12,321 bases of DNA from an uncultured Muribaculaceae bacterium. GTDB taxonomy: Bacteria > Bacteroidota > Bacteroidia > Bacteroidales > Muribaculaceae. Under the pieces are notes generated by a model. That model searched no databases and was not told the DNA's origin. It saw only the letters and a program-made list of their open reading frames with translations. The stretch is taken from positions 1 through 12,321 of the forward strand of contig CAKTOT010000068.1 of assembly GCA_934590135.1 (NCBI GenBank), in the 5' to 3' direction. Position numbers and translations under genes: made by a program. Below are positions 6,456 to 12,321 of this stretch, piece after piece (position 1 is the first letter of the stretch; every line of letters begins with the position of its first letter).

Positions 6456-8024
6456 TTAATAATAGTTGCGTTTGGGACGTGTGTCCCGTATTTCGTATAT
6501 ATAATCGGTATTCCGTTTGCGCCATGGCCATAGGTGGCGGCGCTTGCTGTCACGCTTTTGGTTGCGCTCGTGGTATTCGGCCATTTGCTGCTTTGTGGCG
6601 CCGGCCATTGAGATATCTCGCCACATCCACGCAAATGTAAGTATGATGTCGGAGGCTATCCAAGGCCAAAATGCATCATTGGCGGTTTGGTCTATAAACG
6701 GCCACGCAAGGCACATAAAGATTATGGCGACAATATGAAACACCATATATTTGTTTGTGAGCTTATCGCGTTTCGGCGTCCAAACCGTTATAGCCGGAAT
6801 TAAAGCGAATGGATTGAGCCACAGCAGCAGCCAGTTGGGCGAGGTGGCGTAGTGTTCGGAGAAGAATACGAGGAAGGCAATGATGCAGCCCACTATGGCA
6901 TTTGCGCCGAAGAACAGACAATAAAATCCGCGCATACGCCGCCATTTGACGGCCACGGCTCGTGCCACGAAGAATGATATTGCCAGAAGCACCAGCATGG
7001 CGGTCATAGGTGTCAGATACCACGGGGTGGGGGGTAGAATGTCTCTGCATTCCTCCGGGGTATCGCAGTCTAATTCTGGATTCCAAAGTCGGATAGGGAT
7101 GCTGAAAAAGTCATCCGGCACTTGATTCCCAAATTCATTAATGTTTATGGTTTTCGACACAATCGAAATGTCACAACGCTCAGGTTCCGTTATGTCGAAT
7201 TCGGCTAAATCATTTTTGGACAAGTCGGTGGCTTTGAACGTACTATATTTCAGTATTTTGGTCAATAGCACGGGCGCAAAGGTAAGTCCGCGCATACTAT
7301 CAGATCTTTCGAGAGGTCGGTCGATGCCGCTGCCCAACGCGAGGTCGATGCCGAACTGATACCACGGATAGTTGGCGTGGTATCGTCGCATGACGTTGCG
7401 GTACGTAGTCTCGTCACCCAAGTATATGTTGATCCATCCCAAGTCCAGTTTTTGGCCGATTGCCTTCTCGATGATTTGCAGCGGACGAGTGGCGCAGTTG
7501 TCCTCTATAAAGTTGTAGCGGTAGACGCGATTTTCGGGGCGCAGGTTTTCTTCGACCAAGGCCATAAGACGCTTGACCTGCTCTCGAGTGATATTCAATT
7601 TTTGCAGGATGGTATAACGCCCTTGGCGTACATAGCTATGTAAAAAAGGCGCCCAGGGCACGGCGGCAACGCTGTAGTCGGTCTCGCCTTTGACAAAACG
7701 GTATACAAAGTGCGGGGCATTGAAATCGAACATGCCCCAAGTGATGGCTGTGTCGCTGTATGGCGTGACGATTCGCAGGGCTGAATGCCCTTCGAGCTCG
7801 TATATTTCTTTGCCGGGGGAGAATGTGGCAAGGTATACTGTTGTGTCACAGCCTTCCGTTAAATCACAATCGAGAGTATACCTTGGTAAATCTTCGGCCA
7901 TAGCCGTGGGTACAGCTGCTCCGCATAAAAATACGAAGAGGAGCGCAAAGCCCATAATGCGGTGCGCCTGTGCGTAGAGCGTACGGGCGGCGTTGCGGCA
8001 TATATTCATAGCCTGTGGCTGCAT
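6456..8024 (-). CDS. lnb: DUF4105/Lnb-type membrane protein, probable lipoprotein N-acyltransferase
   Basis: 522 aa. It has an N-terminal signal sequence (hydrophobic ~24-41, then AMA before ED), a periplasmic DUF4105 domain (~60-330), and five predicted membrane helices (~337-359, 366-388, 397-415, 426-445, 450-468), ending in a basic cytoplasmic tail. The domain hallmarks are present: YLATFSPGKEIYELEGHSAL with candidate catalytic H80, the WGMFDFNAPHF segment, and the YRYNFIEDNCATRP motif with candidate nucleophile C177. As I recall, proteins with this domain in Bacteroides (Lnb) add the N-terminal acyl chain of triacylated lipoproteins. I infer the same role here from the domain and helix arrangement. 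The start ATG at 8022-8024 is upstream of two other Met (residues 6 and 24). It is the first gene of an operon with the PafA-like protein, and lies behind the tRNA-Cys terminator. Confidence 0.85.
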   Translation of the reverse strand: MQPQAMNICRNAARTLYAQAHRIMGFALLFVFLCGAAVPTAMAEDLPRYTLDCDLTEGCDTTVYLATFSPGKEIYELEGHSALRIVTPYSDTAITWGMFDFNAPHFVYRFVKGETDYSVAAVPWAPFLHSYVRQGRYTILQKLNITREQVKRLMALVEENLRPENRVYRYNFIEDNCATRPLQIIEKAIGQKLDLGWINIYLGDETTYRNVMRRYHANYPWYQFGIDLALGSGIDRPLERSDSMRGLTFAPVLLTKILKYSTFKATDLSKNDLAEFDITEPERCDISIVSKTININEFGNQVPDDFFSIPIRLWNPELDCDTPEECRDILPPTPWYLTPMTAMLVLLAISFFVARAVAVKWRRMRGFYCLFFGANAIVGCIIAFLVFFSEHYATSPNWLLLWLNPFALIPAITVWTPKRDKLTNKYMVFHIVAIIFMCLAWPFIDQTANDAFWPWIASDIILTFAWMWRDISMAGATKQQMAEYHERNQKRDSKRRHLWPWRKRNTDYIYEIRDTRPKRNYY

Positions 8025-8043
8025 AGAGGGAGCGTCTTCGTGA

Positions 8044-8051
8044 TAAAAGTA
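8044..8051 (-). promoter_or_regulatory. Possible -7 box for the Lnb-type operon
   Basis: The minus strand reads TACTTTTA, one base from the Bacteroidetes consensus TAnnTTTG, 20 nt before the ATG at 8024. It directly abuts the tRNA-Cys terminator, so the operon would need such a promoter unless it depends on readthrough. No -33 TTTG is visible. Confidence 0.3.
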
Positions 8052-8076
8052 AATCCCGCCGTACGACAGCGGGATT
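8052..8076 (-). terminator. Terminator of the tRNA-Cys transcript
   Basis: AATCCCGC (8052-8059) pairs perfectly with GCGGGATT (8069-8076) around a 9-nt loop. On the minus strand it is followed by the T-rich TACTTTTATC. It lies 11 nt after the tRNA 3' end. Confidence 0.8.
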
Positions 8077-8087
8077 CATCATGTGTG

Positions 8088-8158
8088 AGGTACCTAGCAG
8101 AATCGAACTGCTGTAAACGGTTTTGCAGACCGGTGCCTAACCACTCGGCCAAGGTACC
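8088..8158 (-). tRNA. tRNA-Cys (anticodon GCA)
   Basis: The minus strand folds as a complete 71-nt tRNA. The acceptor stem is GGTACCT/AGGTACC, the D arm has GCC/GGC, the anticodon loop CTGCAAA carries GCA, and the T arm is AGCAG-TTCGATT-CTGCT. The discriminator base is T (U), the usual one for tRNA-Cys. CCA is not encoded, so it must be added by the CCA enzyme. The first anticodon-stem pair is C/T, a mismatch at a position that is often weak. Confidence 0.95.
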
Positions 8159-8180
8159 ATGCTCGTGCGGTTTGCGAGTG

Positions 8181-8188
8181 CAAAGTTA
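8181..8188 (-). promoter_or_regulatory. Predicted -7 box for tRNA-Cys
   Basis: The minus strand reads TAACTTTG, a full match to TAnnTTTG, 22 nt before the tRNA 5' end, giving a short leader of about 16 nt. A TGTG sits near the expected -33 position instead of TTTG. Confidence 0.6.
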
Positions 8189-8284
8189 AGCACTTTTTGT
8201 GATATACACAATATTTGCACAAAAAACTTTTTTGACAAGCAAACGAAAAACGCACGAAAAGTATCGTAACAGCAAAAAAAATCG

Positions 8285-8292
8285 TATTTTTG
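8285..8292 (+). promoter_or_regulatory. Predicted -7 box for the aminopeptidase P operon
   Basis: TATTTTTG is a full match to TAnnTTTG, 90 nt before the ATG at 8383. Upstream is A/T-rich DNA (8220-8284) with runs of A, including the palindrome CAAAAAACTTTTTTG at 8220-8234, which may act as bent or UP-like DNA. No -33 TTTG is at the normal spacing. Confidence 0.5.
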
Positions 8293-8382
8293 TGGTCTGA
8301 TTAATAATAACTCGGGAAATTGGCGTAGTCTTATTCCGAGTTCCAAGATAGACATATATATTCAATACTATTATTATTGACT

Positions 8383-10173
8383 ATGAAAGCAGAGATAGCG
8401 AAACGGCTTGCGGTCCTTCGCGGACTTATGGCCAAGGCCGGCGTTGATGCCGCCATTATTAATAAAACAGACCCCCACCAGAGCGAATATATAGGTTCGC
8501 ATTGGGCTTTTTTGCGCCGCATTAGCGGTTTTACGGGCAGCGCCGCCACGATGGTGGTGACTGCGGATAAGGCCTTGCTATGGACCGATTCGCGATACTT
8601 CATACAAGCGGCGCAGCAGCTTGACGACACCGAAATCATTCTGATGAAGGATGGCCTTCCCGACACTCCGGATATTCCGACGTGGTTGACGCACAATCTG
8701 CCTCAGGGTAGCACTGTGGGCGTGGACGGAATGTTGTTCAGCCGTACCGAGGCTGACAGCTTGGCCGCGACCCTCGGCGCCCGCGGTATCGCTCTCAAGA
8801 CAGACTTCGATCCTATCGCTGACACATGGCCCGACCGTCCCGCACTGCCTCAGGATAAGGTCTTTGTACACGATATCAAATACGCCGGACAAAGCGCCGC
8901 CGACAAGATTGCCTCCTTATTGACTGCGGCTGTCGACCTCGGCGCCGATGCCATATTCACCAGCGCCCTTGACGAAATTGTCTGGACGCTGAACATTCGC
9001 GCACACGATGTGCCGTACACCACCGTGGCCACTTCATTCTTGTATCTGTCGCCCAAAGGCAACACATTATTTATAGATGAGGCCAAACTTGACGATGCAG
9101 TCCGCGCTCACCTCGCCGAGGCCGGCGTGGCTGTCGCCGGATATGGAGATGTGCTGCCCTTTATCACGGCCTTACCGACGGATATTCGCGTACTTGCCCA
9201 GCCGGACAAGAATGCCGTGGCCGTCACCGATGCCCTTGGCGCACGTGCCGTATTGGCCACCTCGCCGGCCGGGATGCTCAAAGCGGTTAAAAATAAAGTG
9301 CAGTTGGCCGGAGTGCGTGCCGCCATGGAGCGCGACGGTGTAGCACTTGTTTCGGCCCTTATGGAAATCGAAAGGCATGTGGACAATGACCTGCCACTGA
9401 CCGAATTGGACGTTGTGCGCATCTTCCGTCAGGCACGTCAGGCCCAGCCGCTGTTCTTTGACGAGAGCTTCGGTACCATTGCCGGATACGGAGCGCATGG
9501 CGCCATCGTGCACTACGACCCTACCGAAGAGTCAAATGCCGAGATACATCGCGGTAGTCTGCTGCTTATAGATAGTGGCGCTCAGTATCTTGACGGCACC
9601 ACGGACATCACACGTACAATTGCGATAGGCGAGAGCACCCCCGAACAGCGCCGCGACTTTACGCTGGTGATGAAAGGACATATCGCTTTGGCTACCGCCA
9701 TATTCCCGCAAGGAACTGTGGGAATGCAACTTGACGTGCTCGCACGCCAATTCCTGTGGAAGCAGGGGCTTACCTATCTGCACGGAACCGGACACGGCGT
9801 GGGCCACTTCCTCAACGTGCACGAAGGGCCGCAGAGCATTCGCCTGAACTACGTGCCGGCGCCGATGACGCCCGGTATGATAACCTCCAACGAGCCCGGC
9901 CTGTATCGCGAGAACGTTCATGGCATTCGTTGCGAAAACCTTGAGCTGACCACCGAGGCTATGACCACCGAATTCGGAAATTTCTACCGCTTCGAGACGC
10001 TGACGCTATGTCCATTCGACCTGTCACTCTTTGACGTGGATATGATGACCGATGGCGAAATCGAATGGGTCAACGACTACCACCGCATGGTACGCTCACG
10101 CCTTACCCCGATGCTGAACAGCGCCCAGCGCACTTGGCTCGAAAAGAAGACCCAGCCCCTGACGCGCAACTAA
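8383..10173 (+). CDS. Three-domain Xaa-Pro aminopeptidase (aminopeptidase P, M24B)
   Basis: A metallopeptidase that removes the N-terminal residue from peptides with proline in position 2, probably in the cytosol since no signal peptide is seen. At 596 aa it matches the long, eukaryotic-type form: two creatinase-like N-terminal domains (~1-130, ~150-295) and a C-terminal pita-bread M24 domain (~305-530), then the extra tail of this form. All metal ligands are visible: D397 (LLLIDSGAQY), D408 (GTTDITRT), H471 (HGTGHGVGHF), E504 (TSNEPG) and E518 (GIRCENLELT). H467, H475 and H480 nearby match conserved family histidines. I chose the ATG at 8383; the frame extends only two codons further to a TTG at 8377, which adds nothing conserved. 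The carbonic-anhydrase-like gene follows after 36 nt with no terminator between, so the two are probably co-transcribed. Confidence 0.96.
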   Translation: MKAEIAKRLAVLRGLMAKAGVDAAIINKTDPHQSEYIGSHWAFLRRISGFTGSAATMVVTADKALLWTDSRYFIQAAQQLDDTEIILMKDGLPDTPDIPTWLTHNLPQGSTVGVDGMLFSRTEADSLAATLGARGIALKTDFDPIADTWPDRPALPQDKVFVHDIKYAGQSAADKIASLLTAAVDLGADAIFTSALDEIVWTLNIRAHDVPYTTVATSFLYLSPKGNTLFIDEAKLDDAVRAHLAEAGVAVAGYGDVLPFITALPTDIRVLAQPDKNAVAVTDALGARAVLATSPAGMLKAVKNKVQLAGVRAAMERDGVALVSALMEIERHVDNDLPLTELDVVRIFRQARQAQPLFFDESFGTIAGYGAHGAIVHYDPTEESNAEIHRGSLLLIDSGAQYLDGTTDITRTIAIGESTPEQRRDFTLVMKGHIALATAIFPQGTVGMQLDVLARQFLWKQGLTYLHGTGHGVGHFLNVHEGPQSIRLNYVPAPMTPGMITSNEPGLYRENVHGIRCENLELTTEAMTTEFGNFYRFETLTLCPFDLSLFDVDMMTDGEIEWVNDYHRMVRSRLTPMLNSAQRTWLEKKTQPLTRN

Positions 10174-10209
10174 CCACACCGATGTAAATTATCAAAACAA
10201 ACATATATA

Positions 10210-10752
10210 ATGGCACTAATCATTCCACTGCGCGGACACACTCCGGTGATAGGCGCAGACACATTCTTGGCCGAGAACGCCACCATTATAGGCGATGTCA
10301 CTATGGGCGAAAAATGCAGCGTATGGTTTGGCACCGTCCTGCGCGGCGATGTCAATACCATTACCATCGGCGATCGTGTCAATATACAGGACGGCAGCGT
10401 ACTGCACACGCTTTTCCGCAAATCCACCATCACCATCGGCAACGATGTATCTATCGGTCATAACGTCACCATACATGGGGCGGACATACACGACCTCGCC
10501 CTGGTAGGTATGGGCGCTGTGGTCATGGATAACGCCGTAGTAGGCGAGGGCGCTATCGTAGCTGCCGGCGCCGTAGTCCTGTCCAATACCAAGATAGGGC
10601 CGTATGAGCTGTGGGCCGGCGCTCCGGCAAAGTACATCAAGAAGGTAGACCCCGACCAAAGCCGCGAAATCAACCAAAAAATTGCGCACAACTACCTGAT
10701 GTACTCCCGCTGGTACACCCACCCCGACGAGCCCAATCCCTTAGACGACTGA
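10210..10752 (+). CDS. Gamma-carbonic-anhydrase-like hexapeptide-repeat protein (YrdA/PaaY type)
   Basis: 180 aa, the normal length for the family. The protein is a left-handed beta-helix built from hexapeptide repeats (IGADTF, IIGDV, ITIGDRVNIQD, ITIGNDVSIGHNVTIHG, VVGEGAIVAAGAVV, IGPYELWAG), which assembles as a trimer. The three metal-binding histidines are present at H66, H84 and H89, and the structural R45-D47 pair (VLRGD) and D61 (QDG) are kept. A zinc- or iron-dependent carbonic anhydrase is therefore possible, but many YrdA-type members have no detectable hydration activity or act on other substrates, so the reaction is uncertain. It is the second gene after aminopeptidase P and ends at a strong terminator. 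No signal peptide; cytosolic. Confidence 0.92.
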   Translation: MALIIPLRGHTPVIGADTFLAENATIIGDVTMGEKCSVWFGTVLRGDVNTITIGDRVNIQDGSVLHTLFRKSTITIGNDVSIGHNVTIHGADIHDLALVGMGAVVMDNAVVGEGAIVAAGAVVLSNTKIGPYELWAGAPAKYIKKVDPDQSREINQKIAHNYLMYSRWYTHPDEPNPLDD

Positions 10753-10777
10753 AAAATAATAGGGGAATGTATAAGCG

Positions 10778-10818
10778 TCCGGGCATATCGGCATAGATGA
10801 CCGATATGCCCGGATTTT
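10778..10818 (+). terminator. Strong terminator after the carbonic-anhydrase-like gene
   Basis: A perfect 14-bp stem (TCCGGGCATATCGG at 10778-10791, CCGATATGCCCGGA at 10801-10814) with a 9-nt loop is followed by TTTTGG. It lies 25 nt past the stop codon. Confidence 0.9.
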
Positions 10819-10866
10819 GGTGTAAAAGATGGGGCGGTTACGTATTTTTCGGAGTATGACTTGTTT

Positions 10867-10901
10867 TTAGCAATGCACAGTTACAAAATACGCATTGCTA
10901 A
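10867..10901. promoter_or_regulatory. 10-bp inverted repeat upstream of the hemerythrin-LuxR regulator
   Basis: TTAGCAATGC (10867-10876) and GCATTGCTAA (10892-10901) are perfect inverted repeats 15 nt apart. They lie about 80 nt before the predicted -7 box of the regulator and about 50 nt after the preceding terminator. This could be an operator for a dimeric regulator, perhaps the LuxR-type protein itself, or a second hairpin (ACCATTTTTGG follows on the + strand). Confidence 0.5.
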
Positions 10902-10981
10902 CCATTTTTGGGTACATAAACGATGTCTTTAATTGGACTTTTTCCTTAAAATTCGGTATGTCGCATATTACTTGATCGTTG

Positions 10982-10989
10982 TACCTTTG
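10982..10989 (+). promoter_or_regulatory. Predicted -7 box of the regulator gene
   Basis: TACCTTTG matches TAnnTTTG fully, 45 nt before the ATG at 11035. No -33 TTTG is at the usual distance, which would fit a promoter needing an activator (inference). Confidence 0.6.
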
Positions 10990-11034
10990 TGTCGACTTAT
11001 CTAATGATTATACGCAGACTTCATATTGGTATCT

Positions 11035-12003
11035 ATGACAAATACACTCCAACCATACAAGCCTTCAGATCGCATACGAGATATTATAGATGATGATACG
11101 CGAATGTTGCGTGTACTTAGTTGTTTTGATATACCGTTTGGTTCCGGTAGCAGTACAATAGCAGATATTTGCGACACATGCGGCATCGATTGTGCGACTT
11201 TTTTGGCCGTATCCAATATCGTAAGCGAACGGGAGGGCGACACTGAAGCCGAGATGTCACTACCGACACTTTTGGCCTATCTGCGGCGTTCTCATTCCTT
11301 TATTTCGGACTTTATGCTCCCCGAAATAAAGGAATTACTCATCCGAGGATTGCACCGGCCGGAGATGAATGATGCCGCACTGCTGGTACTCAGGTTTTTC
11401 GACGAATATATGGCCGAAGTGCAAAGCCATATACAATACGAGGAAAGCCGGATATTCGGGTACGTCGAAAGCCTGGCTGCCGGGGCGCTCGCTCGGGGAG
11501 TTAATATAAGAGATTTTGCCTCGAAGCACGGCGATATGACTTCGAAACTTCGCGAGTTAAAAAACCTCTTTGTACAGCATTGCCGTATGCTTAACACCCC
11601 GGTACTTAGTCGCGCTCTGGCAGATATATATGCCTGCGGTTATGATATGGAGCGTCATTGTGAAGTCGAGGATAAATTGCTGATTCCGGCAGCCGAACGA
11701 CTTGAGATGCAACTACATAATCACGCAAGAGAGTGCGCGATGACCGAGCGCGTTGATAGTTATACTTATTCGCCGGATGAAGACCCTTTGTCTCCACGCG
11801 AACGTGATATTGTACGCCTTGTCTCCTGCGGATTGTCAAACAAGGAGATTGCCGACCGTTTATGCCTATCGTTTCACACCATCACCACTTATCGTCGCAA
11901 CCTTAGCTCCAAACTCAATATCCACTCGTCGGCGGGCTTGACCATATACGCCATATTGCATCATATTATCGATCTGAAGGAAGTGGAAGCGACACAAGGA
12001 TAG
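11035..12003 (+). CDS. RIC/YtfE-like di-iron hemerythrin domain fused to a LuxR-type DNA-binding domain
   Basis: 322 aa from the ATG at 11035 (a TTG lies three codons upstream). Residues ~12-62 resemble the ScdA_N domain of iron-centre repair proteins, but its Cys-Cys-Gly-Gly is replaced by G36-S37-G38-S39; cysteines occur instead at C30, C46, C49 and C53. Residues ~80-225 form a hemerythrin-like four-helix bundle with H87, H132, E136, H165, H208 and E212. Their spacing closely follows the di-iron ligands I recall for E. coli YtfE (H84, H129, E133, H160, H204, E208). Residues ~250-312 are a LuxR/GerE helix-turn-helix (LSPRERDIVRLVSCGLSNKE; recognition helix around 280-296). There is no receiver domain. 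I infer a one-component transcription factor sensing NO, O2 or redox state through a di-iron site. It converges on ccsA, suggesting a link to respiration. Its DNA appears more A/T-rich than the aminopeptidase operon. Confidence 0.85.
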   Translation: MTNTLQPYKPSDRIRDIIDDDTRMLRVLSCFDIPFGSGSSTIADICDTCGIDCATFLAVSNIVSEREGDTEAEMSLPTLLAYLRRSHSFISDFMLPEIKELLIRGLHRPEMNDAALLVLRFFDEYMAEVQSHIQYEESRIFGYVESLAAGALARGVNIRDFASKHGDMTSKLRELKNLFVQHCRMLNTPVLSRALADIYACGYDMERHCEVEDKLLIPAAERLEMQLHNHARECAMTERVDSYTYSPDEDPLSPRERDIVRLVSCGLSNKEIADRLCLSFHTITTYRRNLSSKLNIHSSAGLTIYAILHHIIDLKEVEATQG

Positions 12004-12031
12004 CGTATTGGTGCGACTATATGTAGAAATA

Positions 12032-12074
12032 ACGGCGACATTGCGAAGATACGCAGTGTCGCCGTCTTTCTTTT
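12032..12074. terminator. Hairpin terminator between the regulator and ccsA
   Basis: ACGGCGACATTGCG (12032-12045) pairs with CGCAGTGTCGCCGT (12052-12065), a 14-bp stem with one G-T pair and a 6-nt loop. It is followed by CTTTCTTTT on the + strand. It begins 28 nt after the regulator stop. Since ccsA converges from the other side, it probably serves both, although the T-run favours the + direction. Confidence 0.85.
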
Positions 12075-12096
12075 GCAAGCACGTCTGTCGGGGGGG

Positions 12097-12321
12097 CTAT
12101 GCGTATCCGTGTAGACCTCCAAGTATAAAGTTGACTCCGAAATACGTGATTATGACGCTGACAAATGCTACTACCAAATATATATGGAAGGCACGTGGAC
12201 GAGCCAAGACCGGTAGTAGTGACGGATGCGCCGGCATGGCATATACAATCATTGTAATCAGCGCCCAAACTTCCTTAGGATCCCAGCCCCAATATCGTCC
12301 CCAAGAGACGCTGGCCCAGAT
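12097..12321 (-). CDS. ccsA: Cytochrome c biogenesis protein CcsA, C-terminus (5' partial)
   Basis: The minus strand is open from the right edge to a TAG at 12097-12099, giving 74 residues of a longer protein that begins outside the window. The visible part carries the haem-handling tryptophan-rich WWD motif (SWGRYWGWDPKEVWALI), a membrane helix around residues 46-62, and the conserved family ending VNFILGGLHGYA. CcsA (ResC/CcsB-type) is the integral-membrane subunit of the System II cytochrome c synthase, which exports haem and attaches it to CXXCH sites of c-type cytochromes. In Bacteroidales it often accompanies nitrite reductase genes (nrfHA) and ResB; none of these can be seen here. It faces the hemerythrin-LuxR regulator tail to tail. 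Confidence 0.93.
   Translation of the reverse strand: MWASVSWGRYWGWDPKEVWALITMIVYAMPAHPSLLPVLARPRAFHIYLVVAFVSVIITYFGVNFILGGLHGYA

Noticed and set aside
8377..8382. TTG start for aminopeptidase P
   Set aside because: The ATG two codons later gives the normal family N-terminus.
11026..11034. TTG start for the hemerythrin-LuxR regulator
   Set aside because: An ATG three codons downstream is the simpler start; no conserved residues are lost.
1..12321. CRISPR arrays, insertion sequences or phage genes
   Set aside because: No regularly spaced repeats, transposase or integrase motifs, or phage structural genes were found on either strand.

Overview
The window looks like chromosomal DNA of a Bacteroidales bacterium, probably of the gut family Muribaculaceae (family-level placement is inference). 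The evidence is an oversized SecA (1124 aa) with the insertion and SEC-C tail usual in Bacteroidetes, a DUF4105/Lnb envelope protein, a secreted protein ending in a Bacteroidetes-type sorting-like tail, several TAnnTTTG boxes (the Bacteroidetes -7 promoter element), and a tRNA gene without an encoded CCA. I see no insertion sequence, phage gene or CRISPR array.

Layout. (1) 2-760 (+): the C-terminal part of a secreted protein, followed by a terminator. (2) 761-1295: a gene-free stretch with unusual repetitive DNA and two hairpins behind secA. (3) 1296-4670 (-): secA, with a promoter box and a perfect leader hairpin at 4722-4742. (4) 4845-8024 (-): a tight two-gene operon, a DUF4105/Lnb-type membrane protein followed after 3 nt by a PafA-like alkaline-phosphatase-superfamily protein whose catalytic residues look lost. 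(5) 8052-8158 (-): tRNA-Cys and its terminator. (6) 8383-10752 (+): aminopeptidase P and a gamma-carbonic-anhydrase-like protein, probably co-transcribed and closed by a strong terminator. (7) 11035-12003 (+): a YtfE/RIC-like di-iron hemerythrin domain fused to a LuxR-type DNA-binding domain. (8) 12097-12321 (-): the C-terminus of the cytochrome c maturation protein CcsA, convergent with the regulator across a shared terminator.

Most genes are housekeeping or envelope functions: protein export, lipoprotein processing, peptide turnover. The most interesting part is the right end. The regulator keeps all six predicted di-iron ligands of nitric-oxide-stress repair proteins, lacks their Cys-Cys pair, carries a DNA-binding domain, and sits beside a haem/cytochrome c maturation gene. 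This suggests an iron-based NO or O2 sensor controlling respiratory or nitrosative-stress genes (inference). Second in interest are the apparently catalytically dead phosphatase-like protein paired with the Lnb-type gene, and an intergenic repeat whose copies differ almost only at third codon positions.
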